Numbered from the stretch's first letter, positions 30,689 through 41,689 are shown. The stretch: 64,000 bases of DNA from Yersinia proxima (GCF_902170785.1 NZ_CABHYG010000011.1:62001-126000), one strand, 5' to 3'. Notes: generated by a model not told the origin, from the letters alone. Translations and numbers: made by a program.

Positions 30689-32134
30689 ATGAGCCTCTCG
30701 TTTGTCAGTGAGCAGTTACTCGCTGCTAACAAGCTGAACCATCAGGACTTGTTCTCAGTATTGGGGCAGTTGGCTGAACGCCGCCTCGATTATGCTGACC
30801 TGTATTTCCAGTCCAGCTATCACGAGGCCTGGGTGTTGGAAGACAGCATCATTAAAGATGGCTCTTACAATATTGATCAGGGTGTAGGTGTGCGCGCGGT
30901 CAGCGGTGAAAAGACCGGTTTTGCCTATGCAGACCAAATCACTCTGAATGCTTTACAGCAAAGCGCTCATGCCGCACGCAGCATTGTGCGCGATATTGGC
31001 AACGGCAAAGTACATACCTTGGGTGAGATTCGCCATCAAGCGTTGTATCCGCTGCTCGATCCGCTGCAAAGTCTGTCGCGTGAAGACAAAATTGCTTTAT
31101 TGCATCGCGTAGATAAAGTCGCGCGTGCTGCTGATAAGCGGGTGCAGGAAGTGAGCGCCAGTTTAACCGGTGTGTATGAGCAAATTTTGGTCGCCGCCAC
31201 CGACGGCACGCTGGCGGCAGATGTGCGCCCACTGGTGCGCCTGTCAGTCAGCGTATTAGTGGAAGAGAACGGCAAACGTGAACGCGGCGCTAGCGGTGGT
31301 GGTGGTCGTTTCGGCTATGACTACTTTCTGGAAACGGTGGATGGTGAAGTGCGTGCCGATAACTTTGCCAATGAAGCGGTGCGTATGGCGCTGGTGAATC
31401 TGTCTGCGATCGCTGCACCTGCTGGTGCCATGCCGGTGGTGCTGGGCGCAGGTTGGCCGGGCGTGTTGTTGCACGAAGCGGTCGGTCATGGCTTGGAAGG
31501 TGATTTCAACCGTCGTGGCAGCTCAGTATTCAGCGGGCAAATGGGTAAGCTGGTGGCTTCAGAGCTGTGTACCGTGGTGGATGATGGCACCATGCAAGGC
31601 CGTCGCGGCTCATTAGCTATCGACGATGAAGGGGTGCCGGGCCAATATAACGTGCTGATTGAAAACGGTATTCTGAAAGGCTATATGCAAGATAAGCTGA
31701 ATGCGCGCCTGATGGGTGTTGCGCCGACCGGTAACGGCCGCCGTGAATCCTATGCTCATCTGCCGATGCCACGTATGACCAACACTTATATGTTGGCGGG
31801 TAAATCAACACCGGAAGATATTATTGCCAGTGTGGAATATGGCCTGTATGCCCCTAACTTTGGTGGCGGTCAGGTGGATATCACCTCCGGCAAGTTTGTA
31901 TTCTCAACCTCAGAAGCCTATTTAATCGAAAAAGGCAAAATCACCAGCGCGGTGAAAGGGGCTACTTTGATTGGTTCGGGTATTGAAGCCATGCAGCAGA
32001 TTTCGATGGTCGGCAATGATCTGGCGCTGGATAAAGGCGTCGGTGTCTGCGGCAAGGAAGGCCAAAGCCTGCCGGTTGGTGTCGGTCAACCGACCCTGAA
32101 GTTGGATAATCTGACGGTGGGTGGTACGGCGTAA
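30689..32134 (+). CDS. tldD: metalloprotease subunit TldD
   Basis: 481-aa catalytic subunit of the TldD/TldE heterodimer, a zinc protease that degrades unfolded small peptides, matures microcin B17 and degrades the CcdA antitoxin. The metal motif is [14 protein letters not shown] 30689 gives the E. coli-like start [15 protein letters not shown]; the three codons upstream are not needed. The partner tldE/pmbA is at 39.8 kb in this window. Confidence 0.97.
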   Translation: MSLSFVSEQLLAANKLNHQDLFSVLGQLAERRLDYADLYFQSSYHEAWVLEDSIIKDGSYNIDQGVGVRAVSGEKTGFAYADQITLNALQQSAHAARSIVRDIGNGKVHTLGEIRHQALYPLLDPLQSLSREDKIALLHRVDKVARAADKRVQEVSASLTGVYEQILVAATDGTLAADVRPLVRLSVSVLVEENGKRERGASGGGGRFGYDYFLETVDGEVRADNFANEAVRMALVNLSAIAAPAGAMPVVLGAGWPGVLLHEAVGHGLEGDFNRRGSSVFSGQMGKLVASELCTVVDDGTMQGRRGSLAIDDEGVPGQYNVLIENGILKGYMQDKLNARLMGVAPTGNGRRESYAHLPMPRMTNTYMLAGKSTPEDIIASVEYGLYAPNFGGGQVDITSGKFVFSTSEAYLIEKGKITSAVKGATLIGSGIEAMQQISMVGNDLALDKGVGVCGKEGQSLPVGVGQPTLKLDNLTVGGTA

Positions 32135-32187
32135 GCGTTGTCGGTATTTAGAGTGCTCAGTTTAGTCTTAAATTGGGCACCTAATAT

Positions 32188-33099
32188 TTATCTATAACCC
32201 TGATACACCTCTGCAACGCGTTTAAAGTATTCGGTTAAATAATCAATACAGACCTGGACTTTAAGCGGCATTTTGTCTTTCTCGGTATAGAGAGCATATA
32301 CCGGGCGTGGGTCAGAATGGTATTTTTTGAATAGCACTTCCACTTCACCACGTTTTATTTCCTCAATAACCCACATTAATGGCGCATAGGCGATACCTGC
32401 ACCCGCTTTAAGCCAGCGGATCATGGTTTGCGAGTCATTGGTGACAAAGCGGCCCTGTGGCGATATCTGAGTGGTAATACCCTCAGGTGCGATTAATTCA
32501 AAATTGCTATCTGGCCGTACACTGTATTCCAGCCAGGAGAAGTTAGTCATATCACTGGGTTTTTCCGGAGTGCCATGTTGCGCTAAATAACTTTTGGCCG
32601 CGCAGACTACCATTGGCATAGAACCAAGGCGGCGCGAGAATAGTCCTGAATCTTGCAAAGCACCGACACGAATTACCACATCTAAACCATCGGCAATCAG
32701 ATCCGGCGCAGGAATACCGGTCACCAGATTGACAGAAAGCCCTGGATATTCTTTCAGCATCTCAGCCGTCATGGTCGCCAGCACATTTTGTGCCATAGTT
32801 GAAGAGCAACCGATTCGCAGTGTGCCGGTCGGGGTATTGTTAAACGCATACAACTGCTCATGCACTTCCTGCACTTCCTGCAACATGCGCCGACAGCCCT
32901 GATAATAAATCCGGCCAGCTTCCGTCAAACCAATACGCCGGGTGCTGCGGTTAAGCAGCTTCACATTTAACTCAGTTTCTAGTTTTGACACCGTTTGGCT
33001 TATCGACGACACACTCATTGCCAACTGTCGTGCCGCGCCGGTAAAGGATCCGCACTCGACGACTTTGGCAAAGACTGACATCCGTTTTAATCTTTCCAT
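32188..33099 (-). CDS. aaeR: LysR-type regulator AaeR
   Basis: 303-aa LysR-family activator of the aaeXAB efflux genes in response to aromatic carboxylic acids. The N-terminal winged helix-turn-helix is RMSVFAKVVECGSFTGAARQ and onward; the C-terminal part is a periplasmic-binding-type inducer domain. Divergent from aaeX, with 312 bp between, which is the usual LysR layout. Confidence 0.94.
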   Translation of the reverse strand: MERLKRMSVFAKVVECGSFTGAARQLAMSVSSISQTVSKLETELNVKLLNRSTRRIGLTEAGRIYYQGCRRMLQEVQEVHEQLYAFNNTPTGTLRIGCSSTMAQNVLATMTAEMLKEYPGLSVNLVTGIPAPDLIADGLDVVIRVGALQDSGLFSRRLGSMPMVVCAAKSYLAQHGTPEKPSDMTNFSWLEYSVRPDSNFELIAPEGITTQISPQGRFVTNDSQTMIRWLKAGAGIAYAPLMWVIEEIKRGEVEVLFKKYHSDPRPVYALYTEKDKMPLKVQVCIDYLTEYFKRVAEVYQGYR

Positions 33100-33411
33100 G
33101 GCTCACTCTGTATTGATTGTTAACTCTGGCTTAAAAGTGATTTAGATCACACATTGTAGATAACTTGATAATAAGCAGGCTAATATACTGCTGTCGGGAG
33201 AAAAGTCCGAAGTTTGAAAGCCGCGTAGCCGAAGTGTTACCTCGCCTCGTCCAGGTTGCAGTCATACTGAACAATCAAGTTTAACCTATAAGTCAGTCTT
33301 ATGGCTGGTGCTTTTGGCCGTGATCGCTGTGGTTGGATGTGTTGCAACTGAGTATCAGATTATTCACCCGGGCGTATTCACCGACACCCTATAATAGAAA
33401 GGATTTAAAGA
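33100..33411. other. aaeR/aaeX divergent control region
   Basis: 312 bp with promoters in both directions and the expected AaeR site. I could not single out a LysR T-N11-A box with confidence. A good CRP-type site is listed separately. Confidence 0.45.
33136..33151. promoter_or_regulatory. candidate CRP site upstream of aaeR
   Basis: AGTGA-TTTAGA-TCACA matches the TGTGA-N6-TCACA consensus at nine of ten positions. It lies 37 bp upstream of the aaeR start and far from aaeX. Confidence 0.6.
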
Positions 33412-33615
33412 ATGAGTTTGCTTCCGGTGATGGTTATTTTCGGTCTTTCTTTTCCACCGATATTCCTTGAACTGATTCTCTCGCTGGCACTTTTTTTCGT
33501 TCTGCGCCGTGTGTTGCAGCCCACGGGTATTTATGAGTTTGTCTGGCATCCAGCGCTGTTTAATACCGCGCTGTATGGTTGTCTTTTTTATTTAATATCT
33601 CGTCTTTTTTCCTGA
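33412..33615 (+). CDS. aaeX: AaeX small membrane protein
   Basis: 67-aa DUF1656 protein with two membrane helices, encoded before aaeA in all enterics. It begins [20 protein letters not shown]. Function unknown; it belongs to the aae efflux operon. aaeA begins 7 bp after its stop. Confidence 0.93.
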
Positions 33616-33622
33616 GGTCGCC

Positions 33623-34558
33623 GTGAGTACTTTTTCATTAAAAATAATCCGCATCGGCATCACCTTGTTGGTGGTTTTACTGGCTGTTATCGCCATTTTC
33701 AAAGTCTGGGCCTTTTACACTGAATCGCCGTGGACCCGTGATGCAAAATTTACCGCCGATGTGGTGGCGATTGCCCCTGACGTCAGTGGCCTGATTACCG
33801 ATGTGCCGGTGAAAGACAACCAACTGGTGCAGAAAGGCCAGATCCTGTTTGTGATTGACCAGCCGCGCTATCAACAAGCATTGGCTGAAGCCGAAGCTGA
33901 TGTGGCCTATTACCAGACACTGGCCGCCGAGAAACAGCGGGAATCTGGCAGACGCCAACGTCTGGGGATTCAGGCCATGTCACAAGAAGAGATAGATCAG
34001 TCCAACAACGTATTACAAACCGTGCGTCATCAATTGGCGAAAGCTGTCGCGGTGCGCGATTTAGCCAAACTTGATTTGGAGCGCACCACCGTGCGTGCTC
34101 CCGCCGAAGGATGGGTGACAAACCTGAATGTTCACGCCGGAGAGTTTATTAACCGTGGTGCAACGGCGGTGGCCTTGGTGAAAAAAGATACGTTCTATAT
34201 TTTAGCCTATCTGGAAGAGACCAAGCTGGAAGGGGTTAAGCCAGGGCATCGGGCGGAAATCACGCCATTGGGTAGCAACCGCATTCTGCATGGCACTGTT
34301 GATAGTATCTCTGCGGGGGTGACTAATAGCAGCAGCAGTGCGGATAGCAAAGGGTTGGCGACCATTGATAATAATCTGGAATGGGTGCGGCTGGCGCAAC
34401 GTGTGCCGGTGAAGATCCGTTTGGATAGCGAAGATCAGCAGCATTCGTATCCGGCAGGTACTACCGCGACAGTGGTTATTACTGGCTCAACGGATCGCGA
34501 TCCTAATCAGGCATCACCTATTGTGAAATTAATGCATCGTCTGCGCGAGTTTGGCTAA
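33623..34558 (+). CDS. aaeA: p-hydroxybenzoic acid efflux, membrane fusion subunit
   Basis: 311-aa HlyD-family periplasmic adaptor of the AaeAB pump for hydroxylated aromatic carboxylic acids. An N-terminal helix ([21 protein letters not shown]) anchors it. The biotinyl-lipoyl-like halves ([40 protein letters not shown]) flank a coiled coil. The start is a GTG at 33623 with GAGGTCGCC upstream. Confidence 0.95.
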   Translation: MSTFSLKIIRIGITLLVVLLAVIAIFKVWAFYTESPWTRDAKFTADVVAIAPDVSGLITDVPVKDNQLVQKGQILFVIDQPRYQQALAEAEADVAYYQTLAAEKQRESGRRQRLGIQAMSQEEIDQSNNVLQTVRHQLAKAVAVRDLAKLDLERTTVRAPAEGWVTNLNVHAGEFINRGATAVALVKKDTFYILAYLEETKLEGVKPGHRAEITPLGSNRILHGTVDSISAGVTNSSSSADSKGLATIDNNLEWVRLAQRVPVKIRLDSEDQQHSYPAGTTATVVITGSTDRDPNQASPIVKLMHRLREFG

Positions 34559-34559
34559 C

Positions 34560-36515
34560 ATGACCAGCCCGACTTTTATCCGCCTGCGCTTTGCTTTTAA
34601 GCTCAGTTTCGCCATTGTGGCGGCACTGTTTCTGGGCTTTCATCTGCAATTGGAAACACCGCGCTGGTCGGTATTGACGGCGGCAATTGTGGCCGCAGGC
34701 CCGGCTTTTGCCGCCGGTGGCGAACCGTTTTCTGGCGCAATTCGTCATCGTGGCTGGCTGCGTATCATCGGGACATTCATCGGCTGTATTGGTGGCCTGA
34801 TTATAATTGTCCTGACCATCAGAGCGCCGGTCTTGACCTTAATGCTGTGCTGTCTGTGGGCTGGGGTGTGTACCTGGATCTCTTCACTGGTGCGCGTCGA
34901 AAACTCCTATGCCTTTGGTTTAGCAGGCTATACCGCGCTTATCATCATTGTGACAACCGGTGAAACCCCGCTATTAACCCCTCAGTTTGCTGTCGAGCGC
35001 TGTAGCGAGATTGTGCTGGGGATCGTCTGTGCAGTGATGGCTGATCTGCTGTTTTCGCCGCGATCAATCAAGCAGGATATTGATCGGCTGGTGGATAAGG
35101 TGTTGGTGGATCAATATCGGCTACTACAACTGTGTATTCGCCCGGCGGAAAAAACCGATATTGATCGTGCCTGGAATGATTTAGTCAAAAATACCACTGC
35201 ACTCAATGGGATGCGCAGCTATCTGATGATGGAGTCTTCTCGTTGGCAGCGCTGTAATCGCCGTTTACAGGTCTTACATACCGAATCATTAACACTCATC
35301 ACCCAGGCGTGTGAAACCTATCTGGTGCTCGCCAATCACCCCGATATCTTAACCGCTGAACTGAAAGCCATGTTGAGCGAACCGGCACAAACACCGGCTG
35401 AAATTCATCAACGAATGAAAAGACTGCGCCAATTTATTGGTGCCAGCCACAGTGATGCTATTCCCGCGACCATCAGCAGTTGGGTTGGGGCGGCAACCCG
35501 CTATTTATTACTGGCAAAAGGGATTCATACCAACAGCAGCATTAGCGGGGTTGAAGAAGATATTTTAACGGGCGTGGTGCCGGTGAAACATGTCTCAGCT
35601 GAAGGCCATCACGCGATGATTAATGGCCTGCGTACCGGCATTGCAACAGCAATTGGTGGCCTGTTCTGGCTCTGGACTGGCTGGACATCCGGTGCGGGTT
35701 GTATGGTGATGATTGCGGTGGTGACGTCGCTGGCGATGCGAACCCCTAATCCTCGCATGGTGGCGATAGACTTCCTGCTGGGAGTGATAATGGCGCTGCC
35801 CATCGGGGCGCTGTACTTTATGTTTATCATCCCCGCTACGCAGCAGAGTATGCTGCTGCTGTGTATCAGCCTGGGGTTGTTGGCATTTATTATTGGTATC
35901 GAAGTGCAAAAACGGCGCTTGGGATCACTCGGGACGCTAGCCAGCACCATCAATATTATGGTGTTGAGCAACCCAATGGAATTTAATGTCAGCCTGTTTC
36001 TCGACAGCGCATTGGGCCAAATTGCCGGCTGTTTTGTTTCCCTGATTGTATTGCTGTTGATCCGTGATAATGCCAAGGACAGAACCGGCAGAACCCTATT
36101 AAATCGCTTTGTTTACAGTGCAGTATCCGCGCTGACCACCAATAAAGCGCGCCGCAATGAAAATCATCTGCCCGCGCTATATCAACAACTGAATCAGCTT
36201 TTGATGATGTTCCCTGGTGATATCGATAAGTATCGCCTGGCTTTATCCTTGATAATCGCCCATCAGCGGCTCAACAAAACGGAAGTTCCGGTGAATGCTG
36301 AATTGAGTGCTTTCCATAAGCAAATTCGTTACACCGCGGATAGAGTCATTAATGCGAAGAACTCCCAGAAGCGCCGTTATTACTTCGCCAGATTATTACA
36401 GGAACTTGATCAATATCAGCAGAAGTTAGTTGATTATCAATCACCTGAATCTGTTACCCGCCCGGTAAAACGACTGGCAGATATGCTGCATAAATATCAG
36501 AATGCCCTTATCTAG
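34560..36515 (+). CDS. aaeB: p-hydroxybenzoic acid efflux, inner-membrane subunit
   Basis: 651-aa transporter of the FUSC family with two sets of membrane helices. Conserved blocks are [20 protein letters not shown] (near 30-50) and [20 protein letters not shown] (near 365). It pumps aromatic acids with AaeA. I place the start at ATG 34560, one base after the aaeA stop; a TTG nine bases upstream lies inside aaeA. Confidence 0.94.
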   Translation: MTSPTFIRLRFAFKLSFAIVAALFLGFHLQLETPRWSVLTAAIVAAGPAFAAGGEPFSGAIRHRGWLRIIGTFIGCIGGLIIIVLTIRAPVLTLMLCCLWAGVCTWISSLVRVENSYAFGLAGYTALIIIVTTGETPLLTPQFAVERCSEIVLGIVCAVMADLLFSPRSIKQDIDRLVDKVLVDQYRLLQLCIRPAEKTDIDRAWNDLVKNTTALNGMRSYLMMESSRWQRCNRRLQVLHTESLTLITQACETYLVLANHPDILTAELKAMLSEPAQTPAEIHQRMKRLRQFIGASHSDAIPATISSWVGAATRYLLLAKGIHTNSSISGVEEDILTGVVPVKHVSAEGHHAMINGLRTGIATAIGGLFWLWTGWTSGAGCMVMIAVVTSLAMRTPNPRMVAIDFLLGVIMALPIGALYFMFIIPATQQSMLLLCISLGLLAFIIGIEVQKRRLGSLGTLASTINIMVLSNPMEFNVSLFLDSALGQIAGCFVSLIVLLLIRDNAKDRTGRTLLNRFVYSAVSALTTNKARRNENHLPALYQQLNQLLMMFPGDIDKYRLALSLIIAHQRLNKTEVPVNAELSAFHKQIRYTADRVINAKNSQKRRYYFARLLQELDQYQQKLVDYQSPESVTRPVKRLADMLHKYQNALI

Positions 36516-36637
36516 TTAATGTTGGAAAGGCGCTAAGCTGTTCCCATCGCTTTTTCAAAGGCTATACTGAATCTGGAACCATCCTTCCTCGCCCTCCATT
36601 GATGGGGGGGCATCATTTCCCGCAGGAGGTCGACAAG

Positions 36638-38143
36638 ATGTCAGCACATAATCCATCACATAATCCATCACACACCCCATCACGCAATCCATTACAACCT
36701 CAGCGACACAGCGACGGTGTTTATCATATTGGCTACTTCGTTGGCGGCACCTGGCATCAGGCACAGGATACTTTCGAGGTCCGCAATCCTGCCACTGGTG
36801 AATTGGTGGCAAAAGTGGCGAAATCCGGTAAACATGAAACCGAGGCTGCGATTAAAGCCGCCAGTAAGGCCTTTCCTGCCTGGCGCAAAACTCCCGCTAA
36901 ACAGCGAGCAGAGATTTTACAGCGCTGGTATTTGTTGATAATGGAACATCAGCAGTCATTGGCCGAGATAATGGTTTCTGAGCAAGGTAAACCATTGAAA
37001 GAAGCATTAGGTGAGGTTGCTTATGCCGCCAGCTTTATTCAATGGTTTAGCGAGCAGGCTAAGCGCGCCAATGGCGAAATCATTCCGCCAGCCAAAGAAG
37101 GTGCCCGCATTCTGGCGACCCGTGAACCGGTCGGTGTGGTTGCGGCTATCACGCCGTGGAACTTCCCGCTGGCGATGCTCACCCGCAAACTCGGGCCAGC
37201 ACTGGCAGCAGGTTGTACCGGCCTGATTAAACCGGCCAATAACACACCATTATCCGCCTTTGCTTTACTGGCATTGGCTGAGCAGGCGGGTGTGCCAGCT
37301 GGAGTGCTCAATGGTGTCGCCGGTGATACTCATGCTATTAGCGATGCCATCATGGCCAGCTCTGAAGTTCGCAAAATCTCCTTTACTGGTTCGACCGAAG
37401 TGGGTAAGACTTTGATGCGTAACGCCGCCGCTACCATGAAGAAAATCTCCATGGAGCTGGGCGGGAATGCACCCTATATCGTATTTGATGATGCTGATTT
37501 GGATGCTGCCATCGCCGGCGCTATGGCCTGTAAATTCCGCAATGCCGGGCAAGTGTGTGTTTGCGTCAATCGTTTCTATATTCAGGATGGCGTTTACGAT
37601 GAGTTTGTTACTCGCCTGGCCGCTGAGGTTAAAAAATTGAACGTCGGCAATGGTATGGATAAAGACATCAATATGGGGCCGCTGATTAACCTGGCCGGTC
37701 TGGAGAAAGTGGAAGACCACGTAAAAGATGCGCTTGAGAAAGGTGGGCGGTTATTGGCCGGTGGCAGTCGCCACGCCTTGGGCGGTAATTTCTTCCAACC
37801 GACGGTTATTGCTGATGCCACCGAACAAATGAAAGTGGCTTCTGAAGAGACCTTTGGCCCACTGGCTGCCTGTTTCCGCTTCAAAACGGAAGAAGAAGTC
37901 ATTCAGCGGGCGAATAATACTCCATTTGGATTGGCAGCTTATTTCTATACTCAGAACTTGCAACGGGTATTCCGGGTTTCAGACGCACTGGAAAGCGGTA
38001 TGATTGGTGTGAACGAAAGCTCGGTGTCAACTGAGCTGGCACCTTTCGGTGGCGTTAAAGAATCTGGCCTTGGCCGCGAAGGTTCAGTGCTGGGGTTGGA
38101 TGAGTTTATGGAAGTGAAAACCCTGCATCTGGGCAATTTATAA
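36638..38143 (+). CDS. NAD(P)-dependent succinate-semialdehyde-type aldehyde dehydrogenase
   Basis: 501-aa aldehyde dehydrogenase, closest by text to GabD-type succinate-semialdehyde dehydrogenases. The cofactor region (ITPWNFPLAM, FTGSTEVGKTL), the general base Glu in MELGGNAPYIV and the catalytic Cys in NAGQVCVCVNR are intact. ATG 36638 follows a strong AGGAGG. The first about 20 residues are a low-complexity run of NPSH-like units encoded by a 12-bp tandem repeat, an unusual addition before the normal N-terminus (VYHIGYFVGGTW). No gabT or gabP neighbour is present, so the physiological substrate is open. Confidence 0.9.
   Translation: MSAHNPSHNPSHTPSRNPLQPQRHSDGVYHIGYFVGGTWHQAQDTFEVRNPATGELVAKVAKSGKHETEAAIKAASKAFPAWRKTPAKQRAEILQRWYLLIMEHQQSLAEIMVSEQGKPLKEALGEVAYAASFIQWFSEQAKRANGEIIPPAKEGARILATREPVGVVAAITPWNFPLAMLTRKLGPALAAGCTGLIKPANNTPLSAFALLALAEQAGVPAGVLNGVAGDTHAISDAIMASSEVRKISFTGSTEVGKTLMRNAAATMKKISMELGGNAPYIVFDDADLDAAIAGAMACKFRNAGQVCVCVNRFYIQDGVYDEFVTRLAAEVKKLNVGNGMDKDINMGPLINLAGLEKVEDHVKDALEKGGRLLAGGSRHALGGNFFQPTVIADATEQMKVASEETFGPLAACFRFKTEEEVIQRANNTPFGLAAYFYTQNLQRVFRVSDALESGMIGVNESSVSTELAPFGGVKESGLGREGSVLGLDEFMEVKTLHLGNL
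36647..36694 (+). repeat. 12-bp tandem repeat inside the dehydrogenase gene
   Basis: Four units of 12 bp: CATAATCCATCA twice, then CACACCCCATCA and CGCAATCCATTA. They encode HNPS-HNPS-HTPS-RNPL, in frame, immediately after the third codon. Confidence 0.88.
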
Positions 38144-38226
38144 TTCAGATTAAAGTTATGGCAGGCCGTGGGTGATCGCGATGAGTAGCCAAATTATTAT
38201 TGGAAGCCAGACGGTTAAGGAGAACC

Positions 38227-38700
38227 ATGAATAAACGACTTATGGCCATTCTGGCAGCGCTATTGCTGCTAGTGGTGGTGGCGTTCCAGGGCGTTGATAA
38301 TGTCACTGCCCGTGATATTGGCCAGTCACCGGATCTTGAGCGCCCACGGTTATCGGCTCCTGCCTCTATTGAGCAACTGACTCAGCACCAGCAGGTCGTC
38401 AAATACTTGCAAGCCCATCACCGCCTGCCGGATTTTTACATCACCAAACAGCAGGCGCGTGAAAAGGGCTGGAATCCAAAAGAGGGAAACTTGTGTAAGG
38501 TGCTGCCGGGGAAAGCGATTGGTGGTGATCGCTTTTCTAACCGTGAACGCCAACTACCTGAAGCCAAAGGCCGTAACTGGCGTGAAGCTGATGTAAATTA
38601 TCGTTGTGGGCATCGTGGTACTGATCGCTTGCTTTACTCCAATGACGGCCTGATTTATCTCACTCAGGATCACTACAAGCATTTCATTCGGATGGAGTGA
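38227..38700 (+). CDS. exported barnase-family guanyl-specific ribonuclease
   Basis: 157-aa extracytoplasmic RNase with an N-terminal signal or anchor helix (about 5-22) and a barnase domain (about 48-157). Every key barnase residue is present by alignment with offset 47: K27 (K74, DFYITK), E73 (E120, WREAD), R83 (R130), R87 (R134, TDRLLYS) and H102 (H149, DHY). Two cysteines, C90 and C127, fall on barnase positions 43 and 80, which lie side by side in that fold; a disulfide is likely in the periplasm. ATG 38227 has AAGGAG upstream. Its barstar-like inhibitor gene starts 4 bp after its stop. Confidence 0.93.
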   Translation: MNKRLMAILAALLLLVVVAFQGVDNVTARDIGQSPDLERPRLSAPASIEQLTQHQQVVKYLQAHHRLPDFYITKQQAREKGWNPKEGNLCKVLPGKAIGGDRFSNRERQLPEAKGRNWREADVNYRCGHRGTDRLLYSNDGLIYLTQDHYKHFIRME

Positions 38701-38704
38701 AAAG

Positions 38705-38971
38705 ATGGTAAAAGCAGTATTCGATTTTGACCATATACCTGATCTTCCTGCTTTTTATCGCGTATTTTCCGAAAAATTTGCGTTGAGCGAAAGTTTTGGT
38801 GCCAATCTGGATGCGCTGTGGGATGTGGTAACAGGCGAGATAGCTTTACCGGTAGAGATTGAATTTATTCATTTCAATCACCGCCGGAAACGCCGTTTTG
38901 GGGCAATAGTTTTATTGTTCGAAGAGGCGGAAGAGGAGTTGGCGGGCAGCTTACGTTTCAATATTACCTAA
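38705..38971 (+). CDS. yhcO: barstar-family ribonuclease inhibitor (YhcO-like)
   Basis: 88-aa cytoplasmic barstar homologue. The family core is visible: FYRVFSEKFALSESFGANLDALWDVVTG and the C-terminal IVLLFEEAEEELAGSLRF, shown here as IVLLFEEAEEEL. It probably protects the cell from any RNase not yet exported. E. coli has the yhcO homologue without an adjacent barnase. The gene is coupled to the RNase (4-bp gap). Confidence 0.92.
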   Translation: MVKAVFDFDHIPDLPAFYRVFSEKFALSESFGANLDALWDVVTGEIALPVEIEFIHFNHRRKRRFGAIVLLFEEAEEELAGSLRFNIT

Positions 38972-39062
38972 ATGAGACGCTTATTGAGTCGGGAGCCGGA
39001 TTAGTCCGACCCCGCCCGATAATTACGCCTGATTAAATCTGGCCCGTTTGCCACCCGATAGA

Positions 39063-39608
39063 CTACTGCTTCTCTGCCAATTCACGCAGATACTGGAAGA
39101 TCTGACGATATGATTTCGGCGGTTTATTCGCCGCTTTCTCTTTCTGGGCATTACGCACCAGGCTACGTAGTTGCTGGCGATCAGCATCTGGATACAATTC
39201 CAATACGGTTGGAATGACATCATCGCCTTCTTCAACCAAACGGTCGCGCAGGGTTTCCAATTTATGGAACAACGAGACTTGCTGGTTATGGCGATTTTTC
39301 AGCTTATCCAATGCGGTTTGAATCGGCTCAACATCGCGAGCACGCAGCATTTTACCAATTAACTGAATTTGGCGACGGCGGCCTTCTTTCTTGATTTTCT
39401 GTGCTAACTCAATGGCAGCCAGTAGATCCTCATCTAACGGGATCTTCTCTAGCGCGTTTTTACCCAGCTCAACCAGTTCAGTACCGAGATCTTTCAGCGC
39501 CTCGGCATCACGTTTAATTTCACTTTTACTGACCCAGATAATTTCATCATCATCGTCGTTTTTATCTTCTGGGACTTCATCTAGCCAGTCTTCGGGCTGT
39601 TTGTTCAT
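39063..39608 (-). CDS. darP: ribosome biogenesis factor DarP (YjgA)
   Basis: 181-aa highly charged helical protein that binds late 50S precursors (DUF615). The acidic N-terminus [16 protein letters not shown] and IEAL/LLDRLRN-type helices with [13 protein letters not shown] are characteristic. ATG 39608 is used; the in-frame extension would read into the pmbA promoter. Divergent from pmbA. Confidence 0.95.
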   Translation of the reverse strand: MNKQPEDWLDEVPEDKNDDDDEIIWVSKSEIKRDAEALKDLGTELVELGKNALEKIPLDEDLLAAIELAQKIKKEGRRRQIQLIGKMLRARDVEPIQTALDKLKNRHNQQVSLFHKLETLRDRLVEEGDDVIPTVLELYPDADRQQLRSLVRNAQKEKAANKPPKSYRQIFQYLRELAEKQ

Positions 39609-39776
39609 GGTCAAATTCCTTAAAAAGAGGCTAATCGTAGCAGGTTGTTGGCTTTCTGCGAAATTGTACAAAGATCTCTGATAGACTCAGAACCATGGCG
39701 TTCTCTATTTTATCCGTGTAAGTCGTTTCATTACGACACTTTCCTGAACGATTATCTCATTAATTATGGCAGACTG

Positions 39777-41117
39777 ATGAAAGTAGTCACTCAAGTTGCA
39801 GAACAGCGTAAAACGCTGGAACAAGCTGTTGCACAGGCTTTGGAATTGGCCCGCGCGGGTTCTGATGCGGCCGAAGTTGCCGTCAGTAAAACCACCGGAA
39901 TCAGCGTTAGCACCCGCTTTGGCGAAGTGGAAAACGTGGAGTTCAACAGCGACGGTGCGCTGGGAATTACCGTTTATCACCAGCAGCGTAAAGGCAGTGC
40001 TTCCACTACTGATTTAAACCCAGATGCGGTAGCTCGTACAGTGCAGGCAGCGCTGGATATTGCCCGTTATACCTCCCCAGACCCTTACGCTGGCCCGGCT
40101 GAAAAATCGCTGCTGGCCTTTGATGCGCCGGATTTGGATTTGTTCCACCCGAGTGATTTAGATGCAGAGCAAGGTATCTTGCTGGCCGCCCGGGCAGAAC
40201 AGGCGGCATTGCAGGCTGACAAGCGGATTACCAATACGGAAGGTGGTAGTTTTAACAGCCATTACGGAATTAAGGTATTCGGCAATAGCCACGGCATGTT
40301 GCAGAGCTACTGCTCCAGCCGCCACTCACTCTCCAGCAGTGTGATTGCCGAGCACAATGGGGATATGGAGCGAGATTACGCTTATACCATTGGCCGCCGA
40401 ATGGAAGATTTAGCCAGCCCGGAATGGGTGGGTGAAGAGTGCGCCCGTCGTACTCTATCCCGCTTATCGCCGCGTAAGCTGCCTACCATGCAGTCGCCCG
40501 TGCTGTTCGCCGCAGAAGTGGCAACTGGCCTGTTTGGGCATTTGGTGTCGGCTATCAGTGGTGGCAATATTTATCGTAAATCCACTTTCTTACTCGACCA
40601 CCTCGGCAAGCAGATTTTGCCTGAGTGGCTGACGATTGAAGAGCATCCACATTTACTGCGTGGTTTGGCTTCGACGCCGTTTGACAGTGAAGGTGTGCGG
40701 ACGCTGCAACGTGAAATCGTCAAGGACGGTGTGCTGCAAACCTATCTGCTGACCAGCTATTCTGCCCGTAAATTGGGGCTGCAAAGCACCGGACATGCAG
40801 GTGGCATCCATAACTGGCGTGTTGCCGGTCAGGGGCAGGACTTCGCGGGAATGCTCAAGCAATTGGATAAAGGTTTGGTAGTAACTGAATTGATGGGCCA
40901 GGGGGTCAGCACCGTGACCGGTGATTACTCGCGTGGTGCGGCTGGTTTCTGGGTCGAAAACGGTGAAATTCAGTATCCGGTCAGCGAGATAACTATCGCT
41001 GGCAACCTGAAAGACATGCTACGTAACATCGTCAGCATCGGCAGTGACATCGAAACGCGCAGTAACATTCAATGCGGCTCTATTTTATTACCTGCCATGA
41101 AGATTGCGGGCGAATAA
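39777..41117 (+). CDS. pmbA: metalloprotease subunit PmbA/TldE
   Basis: 446-aa partner of TldD in the TldDE protease. Strong family blocks are [34 protein letters not shown] and [10 protein letters not shown]. TldE lacks the HExxxH motif found in TldD, as expected. The start [15 protein letters not shown] follows the E. coli protein; 44 upstream codons in frame overlap the darP start region and are rejected. Confidence 0.95.
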   Translation: MKVVTQVAEQRKTLEQAVAQALELARAGSDAAEVAVSKTTGISVSTRFGEVENVEFNSDGALGITVYHQQRKGSASTTDLNPDAVARTVQAALDIARYTSPDPYAGPAEKSLLAFDAPDLDLFHPSDLDAEQGILLAARAEQAALQADKRITNTEGGSFNSHYGIKVFGNSHGMLQSYCSSRHSLSSSVIAEHNGDMERDYAYTIGRRMEDLASPEWVGEECARRTLSRLSPRKLPTMQSPVLFAAEVATGLFGHLVSAISGGNIYRKSTFLLDHLGKQILPEWLTIEEHPHLLRGLASTPFDSEGVRTLQREIVKDGVLQTYLLTSYSARKLGLQSTGHAGGIHNWRVAGQGQDFAGMLKQLDKGLVVTELMGQGVSTVTGDYSRGAAGFWVENGEIQYPVSEITIAGNLKDMLRNIVSIGSDIETRSNIQCGSILLPAMKIAGE

Positions 41118-41140
41118 TAACTTGTTGCTATGAATCTAAG

Positions 41141-41168
41141 GCTGGCATCTGTTGCCAGCTTTTTTTTT
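41141..41168 (+). terminator. terminator of pmbA
   Basis: GCTGGCA-TCTGT-TGCCAGC followed by nine T residues, 23 bp after the pmbA stop. Confidence 0.95.
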
Positions 41169-41294
41169 GTCTGAATCCAACCCAGTTCCATTTCTCAACT
41201 GATGACAAAAATTATTGTCAGTTTCCGCTTTCATTGCCTATGTTAAGTAGGAGCAATGTAACTATTAAATTAACAATAATTATAAGGAACACAA

Positions 41295-41681
41295 ATGGGC
41301 AAGATAATCATGGCATTAATCGCGGCGGCATTACTCAGTGCCAGCAGTCTGGCAATGGCAGCGAGTGTGGCAGATAACATGGACACTATTGCCGAGAATT
41401 ACGGCAAAGTGCTGAAAGCTGATTCTACTGATGTCATCAAGAAAGGCTTACAGGCGATGCGAGTGGCAGCACTTGATGCGCAGAAAGGGATTCCTACCAA
41501 ATTGAAAAATAAAGCTGAGGATAGCCCTGAGGTGAAAGATTTTCGCCACGGTTTGGACTTATTGATTGGGCAAATTGATGGTGCACTGGCATTGGCCGAA
41601 CAGGGCAAGCTAGATGAAGCTAAAAAGGCGGCACAAGACTTTAAACCGACGCGCGATACTTATCACAAAAAGTACCGCTGA
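41295..41681 (+). CDS. cybC: soluble cytochrome b562
   Basis: Periplasmic four-helix haem protein of 128 aa. The signal peptide (to about 22, LAMAAS) is followed by a first helix with the axial Met (ADNMDTIAENY) and a last helix with the axial His (TYHKKYR). The physiological electron partner is unknown. Ribosome site AAGGAAC before ATG 41295. Confidence 0.94.
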   Translation: MGKIIMALIAAALLSASSLAMAASVADNMDTIAENYGKVLKADSTDVIKKGLQAMRVAALDAQKGIPTKLKNKAEDSPEVKDFRHGLDLLIGQIDGALALAEQGKLDEAKKAAQDFKPTRDTYHKKYR

Positions 41682-41689
41682 TTGGGAAA

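Noticed and set aside
35609..36076. 155-codon minus-strand ORF opposite aaeB, and similar antisense frames opposite yhdP, aldehyde dehydrogenase, treB and treC
   Set aside because: All are complements of well-supported genes; none has a ribosome site or recognisable protein motif.
39645..39776. 44-codon N-terminal extension of pmbA
   Set aside because: Overlaps the darP start region, does not match the family; ATG 39777 fits the E. coli protein.
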